This document shows, piece after piece, positions 19,762 to 30,680 of a DNA stretch of 64,000 bases; within the stretch, counting starts at the first letter, position 1; each line of letters opens with the position of its first letter. The position numbers and the translations under genes are program-made. Source of the DNA: Liolophura sinensis (lineage: Eukaryota; Mollusca; Polyplacophora; Chitonida; Chitonidae); NCBI RefSeq assembly GCF_032854445.1, contig NC_088295.1:31926470-31990469 (forward strand), read 5' to 3'. Under the pieces are notes generated by a model that saw only the letters and a list, made by a program, of their open reading frames with translations, was not told the DNA's origin and did not search any database.

Positions 19762-22246
19762 TTTTTGCAAGCGGGTAGGTCACGTGATGAGTGAATGTTA
19801 CAAGTTGAAAAGGATACGGGAAGCTCAGAATGAGTCTAAGCCCACAGGTCTTTGTGTTGCAATGCACAAAACATTGCCGGAAGTTACATCAGCAGTTAAA
19901 AGCAGATCTGAGTTAGCTGATACGGGATTGGATAAGATTCCCAAATGCTCTATGGATAGCTTCGCTCCGTTTATCAATTCTGGTTCAGTGTCGCTTAGAA
20001 GCGACATGTCTTGTGCTACCCCTATAAAGATATTAAGGGATACTGGGACATCTCAGTCTCTGTTGTTGATGAATACTCTGCCCTTTTTTGAAGAGTCATA
20101 CTCTGGGGTTCGTGCCCTTATTAGAGGTGTAGAGTCTAGTGACTTTGTCAGTGTTCCCCTTCATGATATTTATTTGTCATCAGATTTGATATCTGGACCT
20201 GCCAGGGTAGGCATTAAGCCTTCATTACCTTTTGAGGGTATTCATTTGTTGTTGGGAAATGACTTAGCACATGATAAAGTTACTGTTGATCCCTTAATGG
20301 TTGATAAGCCTTCTCTGAATTCAGTCACAGAGCCAGTTGAAAGCGAGATAGCGGGTTTATATCCGTCCTGTGTTGTTACAAGAGCTATGTCTAGAAAAGT
20401 CAGTACAGACCAGGGTAGTACTGTTGATTTGAGCGAGACTTTTCTCAACAACATGTTGGATGGAGATTCTTCCAAATTAGACAGCCAGCAGGAAGTAGAT
20501 ACTAATTTTGTTAGTGGTGATCAGCCATTTTGTAGGACTGAGTTGATTGCTGAACAACACAGGGATCCAAGTATTTCTTGCTTGTTTAATGATGCAGCTA
20601 AAGATGGTGAATCTTTACCTGACCCATGCTACTACTATGTCAAGTCTGGCATATTGATGCGGCAGTGGAGGCCTCCCGATGTTTCGTTGGAGGATGAATG
20701 GGCAGTTAAGCATCAGGTAGTTGTGCCCAAGTCTTATCGTAAAGACATACTGACTATAGCGCATGAAACGCCGTTAGCAGGTCATTTAGGTGTTAATAAG
20801 ACCTATCATAAGATTCTCAGTCATTTTTATTGGCCAGGAATAAGGAAAGATGTTATTGAATTTTGCAGGTCTTGTCATGCATGTCAGTTAGTGGGGAAAC
20901 CTAACCAGACAATCCCCAAGGCAGCCTTGAGGCCTATTCCTGCAATTGGTGAGCCATTCAGTAGAATCTTAATAGATTGTGTTGGTCCGCTACCTAAGAC
21001 AAAGTCTGGAAATCAGTATATGTTAACCATAATGTGTACTTCAACTCGTTTCCCTGAGGCAATTCCACTAAGGAATATTACTGCCAAGACTGTAATTAAG
21101 GCTTTAGTTAAGTTCTTCACCATGTTTGGTCTGCCTAAGTCAGTACAGTCAGACCAGGGTTCAAATTTCATGTCTGGTGTGTTCCAACAAGTTATGCATG
21201 AGCTAGGTATTAGCCAGTATAAGTCCTCAGCTTATCACCCACAAAGTCAAGGAGCACTAGAGAGATTCCATCAGACACTGAAAAGTATGATAAGAACTTA
21301 CTGCTTTGAGACAGGGAAAGATTGGGACGAGGGTGTACCTTTGTTAATGTTTGCTGTAAGAGAGTCTGTACAAGAGTCACTTGGATTTAGTCCATTTGAG
21401 CTTGTGTTTGGCCATACTGTGCGTGGTCCACTACAGTTGTTCAAGGAAAAGTTTGTGTCTGGTGATAGTGACAATGTTAACCTATTACAGTATGTGTCAA
21501 GTTTTCGTACTAAGCTCAACAGAGTATGTGAGTTAGCCAGAGAGAATCTTACAGCTTCTCAGAAGAGTATGAAAACTAAGTATGACAAAGAAACTGTAAG
21601 ACGCAGATTTGAAGTTGGTCAGAAGGTATTGGCCTTACTTCCAGTTAGTGGTAAGCCACTTGAGGCTCGTTATTTTGGACCTTATGTAGTAGACAAGAGG
21701 CTAAGTGATCTTAATTATATTATTTTCACTCCTGATCGGCGCAAATCTAGACAAATTTGTCACATTAACATGTTAAAGCCATATGTAGACAGAGATAGCA
21801 CTGATCTCAATGTTGTACATCCTAGTGGAGTTGCTATCTCTTGTTTTCCAGTGCCAAGTTGTAAGAGAGAGTTAAAGCGTTTTTTGGGCATGGCAGGTTA
21901 TTATCGTAAGTTCTGTAGGAACTTTTCATTTGTTAGTGAGCCACTAACTCAGCTGTTAAAGAAAGGTGCTAAATTCTTGTGGTCCATTGAGTGTCAGAGA
22001 TCTTTTGATAGATTAAAGGCCATGCTAAGCAGCGGCCCCATACTTGTAGCACCTGATTTTAATTTACCATTTAAGCTAGCTGTTGATGCTAGTGATATAT
22101 CTGCTGGGGCAGTTTTGTTACAAGAAAATGAAACAGATCACGTTGATCACCCTGTATGTTTTTTCTCTCGCAAAAAAGTGCCAGAGAAATTATTCAACAA
22201 TAGAAAAGGAATGTCTGTCCTTGATTCTAGCATTACAGCATTTTGA
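19750..22246 (+). pseudogene. Gmr1-like zinc knuckle, protease, integrase and RT/RNase H remnant
   Basis: One open frame. In frame numbering from 19679 it carries a CCHC knuckle (CNFCKRVGHVMSEC), the protease active site DTG at residue 121 (nt 20039-20047) with the partner LLLGNDL, and a GHLGVNKTYHKI...CRSCHACQ integrase zinc site. The integrase core triad is D433, D492 and E528 (the last two separated by 35 residues). A C-terminal integrase region follows, ending INMLKPYV. At about 21840 it jumps straight to the RT thumb (ELKRFLGMAGYYRKFCRNFS) and RNase H (KLAVDASDISAGAVLLQE). The fingers and palm, with the YxDD motif, are absent. The frame is lost at an A-run at 22172-22177. Confidence 0.92.
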
Positions 22247-22439
22247 AGTATATGTGACTTCGTCAAGTTACCTCATTGTTGTGTATACAGATCACAATCC
22301 CTTGACCTTCTTGCACAAACTAAAAGGTAAAAACCGAAGATTGTTACGGTGGAGTTTGCTTTTGCAAGAATTTAATCTAGAGATTAGACACATAAAAGGG
22401 AAAGATAATGTGATTGCTGATTGTTTGTCACATGTCTAG
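22172..22439 (+). pseudogene. Gmr1-like RNase H, C-terminal part after frameshift
   Basis: From the A6 run the next frame reads NYSTIEKECLSLILALQHFE, VYTDHNPLTFLHKLKGK and LRRWSLLLQEFNLEIRHIKG, and ends NVIADCLSHV before TAG at 22437-22439. TIEKE and YTDHNPL are the RNase H glutamate and aspartate blocks. One extra A in the run would explain the shift; an assembly or base-calling error is possible. Confidence 0.85.
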
Positions 22440-22542
22440 TTGGTTTTCTGCAGCTTTGTTTTTAAAGACTATGGTAAATGTTATTATTATTCATAATTAT
22501 GAATATGTTAAAGAAAGTTTTATGCAAAACTTTCTTTCCCTG

Positions 22543-22553
22543 AAGGGTGGGGG
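22543..22553 (+). other. polypurine tract
   Basis: AAGGGTGGGGG directly before the 3' LTR: the expected plus-strand primer of an LTR element. Confidence 0.8.
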
Positions 22554-23526
22554 TGTTATGTATGACTATTTAACGTCTTCATGTACTGTTAGTCTGCGGA
22601 CCTTTGTGAAAGCATAACAGGCCCTGATATATATGTACAGCGCGGACCTGGCCGAAAGCACCTTGTTCAATGCTCTGTTTATTTAACTGGATGTTCATTG
22701 GCTGTTAATTCTGTGTCTAAGAATAGTTGAATCCACCTGGACCGTATATAAGCCGTGTTTTCTGTGCAGAGTGGAGGTATTTTTGCTGCATCCACTGGGA
22801 GCCAGGAGAGTGTGCGACGCTCTCGTATCGAGTCCATTATTTTGATATGAGCTGGTGATGCCAGTTTCATTTGGGAGGACAGTTTTTTTATGCCGGCACC
22901 GTTTGTGTACCACAGTAGTACTGATGTCTGGTTTATGTGAATTTCTGCGGAAGTCACGTTTATTGGTGTTCGGATTATGATTATACAGTGTGGACTGTGT
23001 AATTTGTTTAACACGCTGACCTCACCTGACCAACAAGTTCGTCAAGGACTCTAAACTGAAGTTTTCAGTTTTGCAAAGGACGTTCGTTCTGCCACAAGGT
23101 GACATTACTCTACGTCTCTGAACGGCTCGTTTGTGAGCTTCTGATCTGAAGTGGATTATACCTCCATGCCTGTATTTACCCTGTGTTGTGCTCTGCGGGT
23201 GTGACGTCATTCAAAGGCTTGACTGTTCCAGTTCTGTGTAACCTGTGTACTGTGTTCGTGTTCGCTAACCTGGCGAAGTACCTGTCTAGGACAATTTGTG
23301 AATTGTGTGTTTATCCCATGGTCTTTACGTTGGATTTCCTGGAATACATTCCTTGGGATGCAAAGGTGAACTGGAAACTTGTAAAGACCGGTAATACTGA
23401 TGTGTATGTTGTTGTTGTTGAACTGTCTGTAAAACTGTACGTCTCATTTTATATATAAAGCATTGTTTACATTGTAATATTGAGTCACTGAGTCTGTCTT
23501 CTGTTGCTGTTTTCAATACCGTAACA
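22554..23526 (+). repeat. 3' LTR of the Gmr1-like element
   Basis: 973 bp, same ends as the 5' LTR. It lacks 15 bp after GAGCTTCTG; the break lies between CTG microhomologies. Otherwise nearly identical to the 5' copy. Confidence 0.95.
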
Positions 23527-24169
23527 CAAGTAATTTCATTATTGTAGCTGTAGGCCTACACATTCTAACACGTTTGTAGATTTGTCATAGTAACGCAAAC
23601 ATTCAACAGAATAATCTAAAATTGAATTTATATTCACCCTCAGACTTGTTTTGCTATCGCAGTATTCGGACTTCATATGGTTTGCTATCTCTGCTCTGAC
23701 ATAATCTTAGGCCGATTTCACATTACAAATCTGTGAAACCGATCTTTTGATTGACGCTCCTTTGATCTCCACGTCTTCACAGTCCACAAATATTCTGAGC
23801 AGTACTCTTTGGAATCCTTACAAACCAGATGCTGATAATTTACTCTTATTTTTGAACCTAGCTTGAGTAATGTTCAAATGAAGCGTGTTGAGTTGATTAA
23901 TGTGTTTACCCCCAGGGATTTTACATGTGAAGGTCTTCCTTGTACATGGATCTGACTAATTATCACCGAATATGTGCACAGAGATTGTTTTTCCAGGCTC
24001 CTTGGCAGCTTGTAATATTGACTATAGGTCATGACGTGACGTAAAATCTGTGTTTTTGTGTGGCGCGTTTGCTGATTTATGAGTCTTGTGGTTGACTGGA
24101 TGCCTCCACGGAGGCTGTACAGCAGTTATTTTATTGTCAGTCTCCGCGTGATTGTCTCTAAGTCTGTCA
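23527..24169. other. unique non-coding sequence
   Basis: Begins with the target duplication CAAG of the Gypsy element. Nothing else recognised. Confidence 0.4.
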
Positions 24170-24783
24170 TGTAACAAAACATTGTATGTTTATAGTTTTA
24201 CATTTCCTAGTCACGTGACATGTTCATTTCAGTCGCAGCCCGCTAGTCTAAATATAGAATATCTGGTAAATATCTACCCAATCAGTTTCGACTGACCGAT
24301 GCTTCTGAAAAATGACCTTTTGTTTATGTTTTTTCTTTGTTCTTGCTCGAAGCTTCGATGACAATATATAGGGCGTCAGATTTGTAAGCTTACGGAGTCA
24401 GTGATAGTTATGAACAGTGATAGACAGTGATACGAAAGTGATATTTGGACAGCTACAAGGTGCTGTTGACGGAATGCTGGTTTATTTGAGTTTCGGACGA
24501 TATATCACAGCTATAGTTGGAAGAAATTGTTAGAACCTTTGGAGTAGAAAAGCCGGTGTAATTTGGATTAGCCGGACCAGGACTAACGGGTGATTGTTGG
24601 CAGACATCCTGCTGATTGTGAACTGTGATTATCGTGTATATATATTAACTGCTTGCTGGGGGATTTGTGGTCTCCATAACAGAAGAGTATCAACCTCCCC
24701 TCTCGTTGGTAAGACGAGTCGTAGTTGGACAACGAGGGAAATTCAAGTTGAGGACTTAAGCTGCCGCCATTTATTGTAACATT

Positions 24784-24831
<48 letters not shown>

Positions 24832-24864
24832 GGTAATATGTGTGAAATAAGCCCGTGTGTTACA
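24170..24864 (+). repeat. candidate solo LTR of another retrotransposon
   Basis: The segment starts TGTAACAAAACATTG and ends CGTGTGTTACA, giving inverted TGTAAC/GTTACA ends. It contains a TATA-like ATATATAGGG near 24364 and short CAGTGATA repeats just after. No clear target duplication or second copy is present in the window, so this rests on ends and layout only. Confidence 0.3.
24788..24830. repeat. (TA)n microsatellite
   Basis: About 21 TA units, near the right end of the candidate solo LTR. Confidence 0.95.
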
Positions 24865-25507
24865 GCAGGCCACCACAGGTAGAATACGCCCTCTGATTTG
24901 CACTGTTCAGGCCTTCAAGTTCATAGTCATGTGGGCATATACAAATTGTTACCTGCGTGGTACTGTACGTCTCCTGATATGTGGTCTATTTTCGTATGCA
25001 TGTACTGCTGTACCAACCACGACTAACTGTTTGTTTCTCTCCTTCTCTATGCCTATAATACAATGACATACGTATACCAGATACACGTACACTTAATATA
25101 CGCTGACATGGACGCAATCTAAGGCGGTATCACGCAAAGCAAAGCCGCATGATCGTCTATATTAATCCCACCCGTAACCTAATGTTTTGGCGATTATACG
25201 TACAGCCCACTCCCAGAAGTTTTCCACTTGATAATGATATATACCAACGTTATGTGTAGAACTTCTAGAATCTCAAAAAACTAAGTGAATAGTCAAATAA
25301 AAAAAAGAGCGTGAACCCCCATAGGCCTCAAGACAAAATGTAGAGCAACCTACATGTATCTACGTTTATACAAGCCTGTATAGTTAAAACAGACCAGTAA
25401 GCCTAAAAGTTGCGTCGATTGTAAAGTAAACAAAAACACAAAAAAGAACTAATGTTATCTGGATAGTAGGGCATTATATCTTTTGTATCCCTAACCCATT
25501 GTACAGT

Positions 25508-25583
<76 letters not shown>

Positions 25584-26315
25584 TGTTACTCTGTTACTCT
25601 GTTTGACCCAGGTTAGGCTCGTCATCGGGAATTGATTTTGGCTTATTATACCGATACCCCAAAAAGTGTATAAATTAACTATAGTCTTTAGAACCCTCTA
25701 ACAAATGAGCCAGTTTGTAAGAAGGCTTTGGCTTCACATCGCGCTGCCAGTTCACGTGATCACTTGTATCCCACTTCAGCTTGAATCTACCTGAAAACGG
25801 CATTAGATCTCTAGGGTGATGTATTGTCCATGAAGGTTTGATGATTTGAAGAATGAACAATTACGTTCTATCACCATGGTTACAGATGTCGGCAAAGAAT
25901 CGTTAGACCATAAAAACTGAAATAACCTCCGATCACAAATGCTGCTAAAATGTCGTTACAAATCCAGCTTTGTACCTCACTCTTGGCGTTTTCCTTTGGA
26001 TTAACAGTGGATGTGACACACATATATGACAAACAACTAAGCATGTTTTAGCTGTCATGGAATGACAAGTGTCAGAGTTGGTGAAAATACAGGGTTTTTT
26101 TTCAGTACATTTCAGGAATCAGCCAGCCCTTTGATCGACACAGCATATACTGAAGCAGTTATTTACTAGGAGAGCACGAGGGCAGCAGATCTATTTTTCC
26201 GCATCTCGACAGATCCATGCAACTGGGAGATATTTGTGATTTGATACAGAAATTATTCCCTCAGGCTGGAGTAAACTCGGTGTTAACAAATTACTCCTTA
26301 CATGACAAATGAAAT
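24865..26315. other. unique sequence with compound microsatellite
   Basis: Contains (AC)n at about 25515-25541 joined to (AT)n at about 25542-25580. No gene recognised. Confidence 0.5.
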
Positions 26316-26617
26316 TTGACCGATTCGGTGGTCTGATGGTTGGAGCGTCCGCCTGAAAGTCGGGACACCTGGGGTCCCAGGTCTGGTGATACTAAAGACT
26401 TCAAAAATGGTACATGTTCCAGACTATCGTGGCGCTGAGCACTGATGGTTATAGCAAAGAAACAGGGTTGTTTGAACCGTTTTAAGTATAGTGACTGGGT
26501 GGGATATAACATCTAGCATGATACGTCAGTCGTGGCAGCACTTTTTGTGGCATGGACTCGCCTTGCCACAAAGAGAAAAACTGAAAAAATTGTTAACTAC
26601 GACGTAAAAATTTAAGC
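26316..26617 (+). mobile_element. SINE family C
   Basis: A tRNA-like head (TCGGTGGTCTGATGGTTGGA, GCGTCCGCCTGAAAGTCGGG) is followed by a body that matches the minus strand of 36363-36733: ACTTCAAAAATGG, GCTGAGCACTGATGGTTATA, GCATGATACGTCAGT and CATGGACTCG. The 3' end AAAATTGTTAACTACGACGT plus AAAAATTTAAGCATACATAC corresponds to the CATTCATT tail of other copies. Confidence 0.75.
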
Positions 26618-26690
26618 ATACATACACACATACATACATACAGACATACATACATACATACATACATACAGACATACATATAAATATTCA
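26618..26690. repeat. (CATA)n microsatellite grown from a SINE tail
   Basis: CATA/CAGA repeats directly continue the SINE C tail. Confidence 0.85.
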
Positions 26691-27810
26691 TACAAATGTA
26701 AAATAGATTGTATTTAATATAATGAACAGGGCCTAGTTCATAGAACTATCGTGGGATAAGTTTATTGTAACTACCATGGCAACATATGTGTTACATTTCT
26801 GGATTTGATGACCTGGGCCTCTTATCACGTCGTCTATCAAGCAGTGAATAATTTCAATTCTGACGTTATAAATTATCCTTATATGTACAGAAATAGATCA
26901 AAGGTTCCTTCATATAGCATATGTATATCCCGCCTTATAGCATTGTTAGATCATGTATTAAAAAGGTGGTGATTTTAATCCATGTCAAACGTTATTTATT
27001 CAACAACTAGTCCTTCAAGAAACCTCCATCGAAAGCCTTCACTCCAAGTTTCTGCAGTTGATCTACAGTGTACATAACACCCTTGTTGACAAATATGGAC
27101 AGAGTGTTCAAGATGTCTAGCGATCTGTCATAGTTGTATCTATGTGCCCCAGACCGTGGGGCTAGGGGCACTCTAAACATCTGTTATATTGAATTTTATT
27201 ACTTCAGCCTGTATGGATAGTTGCGTCAAAGCGTGACCAAATGCTTTCTCACACCTGGAAATCATCTACAGGAAAGGACTTTTTGATGTTTGAATCAGAT
27301 GAAATGCTTAGAATATCGAGTGCCTGCATCACTGGCAACTGACGACTGCCTCTCTCATACATGTTGTCAGCTATAATTACTGGTGTTTTATGTGTTTTTG
27401 GAAATGGATCTTAATTGTGATCAACTTGGAACACTCCTTCATTGTCTGCCAGTGGTATACGAATCATAAACGCTTAGATTTCGCTTGTACATGCATATCA
27501 ACCTTGGCTATGGATGACTGATTCAGTAACTGAATACTGGGTTTGGCAATCTAGAGAGTGTATTCCCACATAATGAATATATTTTACACTTTGTTAACCA
27601 CTGTTATTAAATATGAAAACTAAATTTGAATCATGCCGTATGCAGGAGAGCAATAATTAATACACGTGCCTACAGTTATTCTCCACCGCATTCCTATGAG
27701 AGGGCAACTGGGTTTTAGGTTATCAAGGTCCGAGCCGTCGGTAGGAATTGTTTCGTATTTCCAGGAAAACGATTTGACATTCAGTCAAATATGAGGAAAA
27801 TCACGTTCAC
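26691..27810. other. unique non-coding sequence
   Basis: No gene or recognisable repeat. Confidence 0.45.
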
Positions 27811-27914
27811 GAGAAATCGTGTAACAAATTCCAATATTGGTTTGAGCCTTAGCCCTGGGTCAGCTGTGTACAAAATTGTATCCAATCCATGAATAACTTT
27901 TTCTGTCAAGTTGC
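27811..27914 (+). repeat. 104-bp perfect direct repeat, copy 1
   Basis: Identical base for base to 29840-29943, from GAGAAATCGTGTAAC to CTGTCAAGTTGC. The flanks are unrelated, and the right edge lies about 10 bp before a long C-run. Confidence 0.95.
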
Positions 27915-27923
27915 CCTCCTGTC

Positions 27924-27999
27924 CCCCCCCCCCCCCCCACAGACACACACACTTCCCCCCACACACAGACAAACACACATACACACCTTGCACACTGAT
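27924..27999. repeat. C-run and CA-rich low-complexity tract
   Basis: About 17 consecutive C, followed by ACACAC and further C/CA runs. Confidence 0.9.
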
Positions 28000-28389
28000 A
28001 GTCCCTCAGATATGAACAAAAAAACAAGAATCATATCACCATCGCTACGCCAGCCTTTTGAAGTGTGAACGTTAAAGAATACATCTAGACCTATATGCGG
28101 AACTACCTTGAGCACGCTATCATGAAACAAAACGAGTCGGTGATTCACTATGGGAGGCTTTCAGGATTCATGTGTAAATGTCTGAACATGCTTAAGGTTG
28201 GAATATTGTCATGCTTCATGCTGTAACCGACTCAGTTCACTGTGGATGTTGGGACCGCGTTGTTTTATTATTGTTGTCCTCGTTGCGATTATTGACTCGG
28301 AATGTCCATTTTGGTTGACGCCTGCCATACGCGAATTGTTTAAAACCCTGACTCCTTTCGATTATCCGGTCGTTGACCAGTGTGGTAGC

Positions 28390-28520
28390 GTGTTCAACGT
28401 GTACCTGGCGAAAGTCGATGGTTCACGCCGGGCACTCGGGCTTCCTCCGTCCATATCTTCTCTCCGCCGTCATGTAAGTGAAATTCTTGACCAACGTGTT
28501 AAACACTAATCAATCAATCA
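28390..28520 (+). mobile_element. SINE family B, 3' part
   Basis: GTACCTGGCGAAAGTCGATG, GGTTCACGCCGGGCACTCGG, CCGCCGTCATGTAAGTGAAA and a (ATCA)n tail match the body and tail of the B copies at 33955 and 55775. The 103-codon open frame across this region is a SINE artefact. Confidence 0.7.
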
Positions 28521-28786
28521 CAGGGTATAGGGCCTTTGTTAATGTACTTCAGCTTACAGTGTTGAGAAGGCCTAGGGCTATTACTGATGCCAAACAGCAG
28601 TGCTTTATGATCACTAACCCAGCTGCGACTACCAAATATTTGTAGAAAATTCACAAAGCACAAATTATCGACACTGCCTCAAGCCTAGATCTAAAATCAC
28701 ACCTGATCCGCATGGCCACTGATATGAGATGGGGAAAATACTGAAATATTGGTGAACAGACATGTGATCTGATTTAGACATTAGTA

Positions 28787-28867
28787 TGGAAGCCGTTAGA
28801 GTACATCTCGCTACCTCGACCTTTCTAATACAGGGCGAGGTAGCGAGATGTCGTCTATCGGCTTCCA
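28787..28867. other. 81-nt near-perfect hairpin
   Basis: Arms 28787-28818 and 28836-28867 are 32 nt each, with three mismatches, and a 17-nt loop. The central 16 bp (ACATCTCGCTACCTCG) pair perfectly. Size and shape fit an animal pre-microRNA, but no known microRNA is recognised; a foldback DNA element is the alternative. Confidence 0.8.
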
Positions 28868-29839
28868 AACATTAGATGTAGGTTTTGTCGACAGCGGTCA
28901 GCACGGTCTCGTTTCATTCCATGGCTATGCCTGAAACAAAGGCCTGTTATAGCAGAATGAGCACGCAATTTATCCACAACCTTCCAGATAACTGACAGCC
29001 TGGAGAAATAAAATACACGAGTAACTGTCAGAAATTTACGCGTGCCAAACCTCCAAGCCTGTATGTTGGTGTAGGATATTGCAAGGTAGTGAGATCGGAA
29101 TACTGTCTTGGGGCCATGATGACCTCTTTATTGCTACAGCCAGCCAAGTGAAGGACGATGTCTGAATGCAGTTTGGGGTTGAGAATTTCCCCAAATTATC
29201 TTTGATGCACTGTATTTAAATTCATGGTGAATCCATACATTTTTTTTCTGAAATGATTATATTTATAAACATAGTAGTATATCACTGTCCATTCAACCGA
29301 GTATCGTAACGGCGTTGTACTTTGACAGAAAAGGCGATTTATAAATATGTCCTACGATATGGATATTCAGATTTTCGTGATGTAATCACGAGATATGTCA
29401 GTACAATGAGATTTCTCTGCTCAAGTTTAACATTGTGCTAAATCTCACAATTACGAAATCCCAAGTTAAAAACATGCTGCAAGTGATGTATGCTGTTTAA
29501 AGTGCTCGGATGCATCTCTCGCCACGTCTGCTTGATCACAGCAGGGAGGGTTAGGCTGGGCAGTAAAAACTCTCTCGTCATGGCATGTCCACGGAAAGCT
29601 TCCTCTGACTGATTTTCTGCTCACGGTAATTAGCGCTCACTCGTGCTCAGCTCTTCTGTCCAGTTCAATTAGACATCAAATATAAGGTTCTAAAACATGT
29701 ATTTTGGTTATCAGATAAAGGGCAAAATAGACACATAAAGTAGTAAAGGTAGATGAAATAAACCAATTTCCTTGTCATGATTGTGTCACAACATATCTAT
29801 ACAACCAAAATACTGTGGCGAATTACTGCTGTCAGAGAT
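28868..29839. other. unique non-coding sequence
   Basis: Nothing recognised. Confidence 0.4.
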
Positions 29840-29943
29840 GAGAAATCGTGTAACAAATTCCAATATTGGTTTGAGCCTTAGCCCTGGGTCAGCTGTGTAC
29901 AAAATTGTATCCAATCCATGAATAACTTTTTCTGTCAAGTTGC
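29840..29943 (+). repeat. 104-bp perfect direct repeat, copy 2
   Basis: Identical to 27811-27914, 2,029 bp away. Non-coding. Confidence 0.95.
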
Positions 29944-30429
29944 TAACAGATTATACACTTCTTGGTGGGGGTAAGAACGGTAAGCTTAAAAATTACCTGA
30001 CTGGTTTTACTGGGCTATTGTACAGAGCAAGAGAATTTCGTTGACGTTTTGGCATTAGCTAGAAAACCCACTATGCCAGAAGAAGTATAGAAGTGATAAA
30101 TATTATAAGACTAAATGGGTTTAAATTTCTTAAAAAGATATGGTAGCGATCACTCTTAAAACAAGCACATTTTATATAGTTTGAGCTCCTAATTAAGACA
30201 TATTTAAATGCATTAAAGTTACGGAAAACAAGGCAGTGAAGAAAAATAGCACAATTTAATTTACTAAATATATGGTAGAGTTAAGTTTAAATTGAGTATA
30301 ATTTAAATAAGTAAAGGCTTTCACAATTTCACAAAATGCACAAAATTATGTTTCGTAACTCTGGAAAGTGTATATTGGCATTGATTCTATTTAATACGGC
30401 ATAATAAGCTGAAGTTCATTTCAGTAAGT
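29944..30429. other. unique A/T-rich non-coding sequence
   Basis: Nothing recognised. Confidence 0.4.
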
Positions 30430-30486
30430 CGCCGCGATGGCTGTAATACCGTCGATGTGGCGTAAACCTTTAATCATTCATTCATT
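30430..30486 (+). mobile_element. severely truncated LINE-B-type 3' tail
   Basis: CGCCGCGATGGCTGTAATAC, CGTCGATGTGGCGTAAACC and an ATCATTCATTCATTC end match the last ~60 bp of LINE-B (12890-12950). Either an extremely 5'-truncated LINE or the tail of a SINE sharing it. Confidence 0.7.
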
Positions 30487-30559
30487 CTCGTATTTTACCA
30501 TGCTTTTATATACAAAGATGGCCAATGACCTATTTAGTCCTTACAGCAGTTATTTTGGG

Positions 30560-30680
30560 TGAATGAGTGAGTCAGTGCTTGGAGTTTAACGTCCTACTTA
30601 CAATTTTTCAGTCATATGACGACGAAGAAGTCCCTGGGGTGCATGCAATGTGCCTCCTTGTGGTGGATTTCCACCAGTTA
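30560..30680 (-). mobile_element. SINE family C, 3' part
   Basis: On the plus strand GAATGAGTGAGTCAGTGCTT and GGAGTTTAACGTCCTACTTA, followed by CAGTCATATGACGACGAAG, equal the reverse complement of the family C tail. Truncated at its 5' side. Confidence 0.7.

Larger units (their letters stand above)
17781..23526 (+). mobile_element. Ty3/Gypsy retrotransposon, Gmr1-like domain order, RT-deleted
   Basis: Two LTRs (17781-18766, 22554-23526) bracket a tRNA-Pro-type primer site, a Gag with a CCHC knuckle, a protease, an integrase and an RNase H, plus a polypurine tract. Integrase lies upstream of the RT/RNase H, the order that defines the Gmr1-like group among Ty3/Gypsy elements. A direct 4-bp duplication, CAAG (17777-17780 and 23527-23530), flanks it. 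The LTRs differ by about five substitutions, one 15-bp deletion and a few small changes, so insertion was recent. Yet Gag has two frameshifts, the RT core is absent and RNase H has one frameshift. The copy cannot move on its own. Confidence 0.95.

Noticed and set aside
28198-28509. 103-codon plus-strand frame
   Set aside because: Its 3' half is a family B SINE; no protein signature in the rest.
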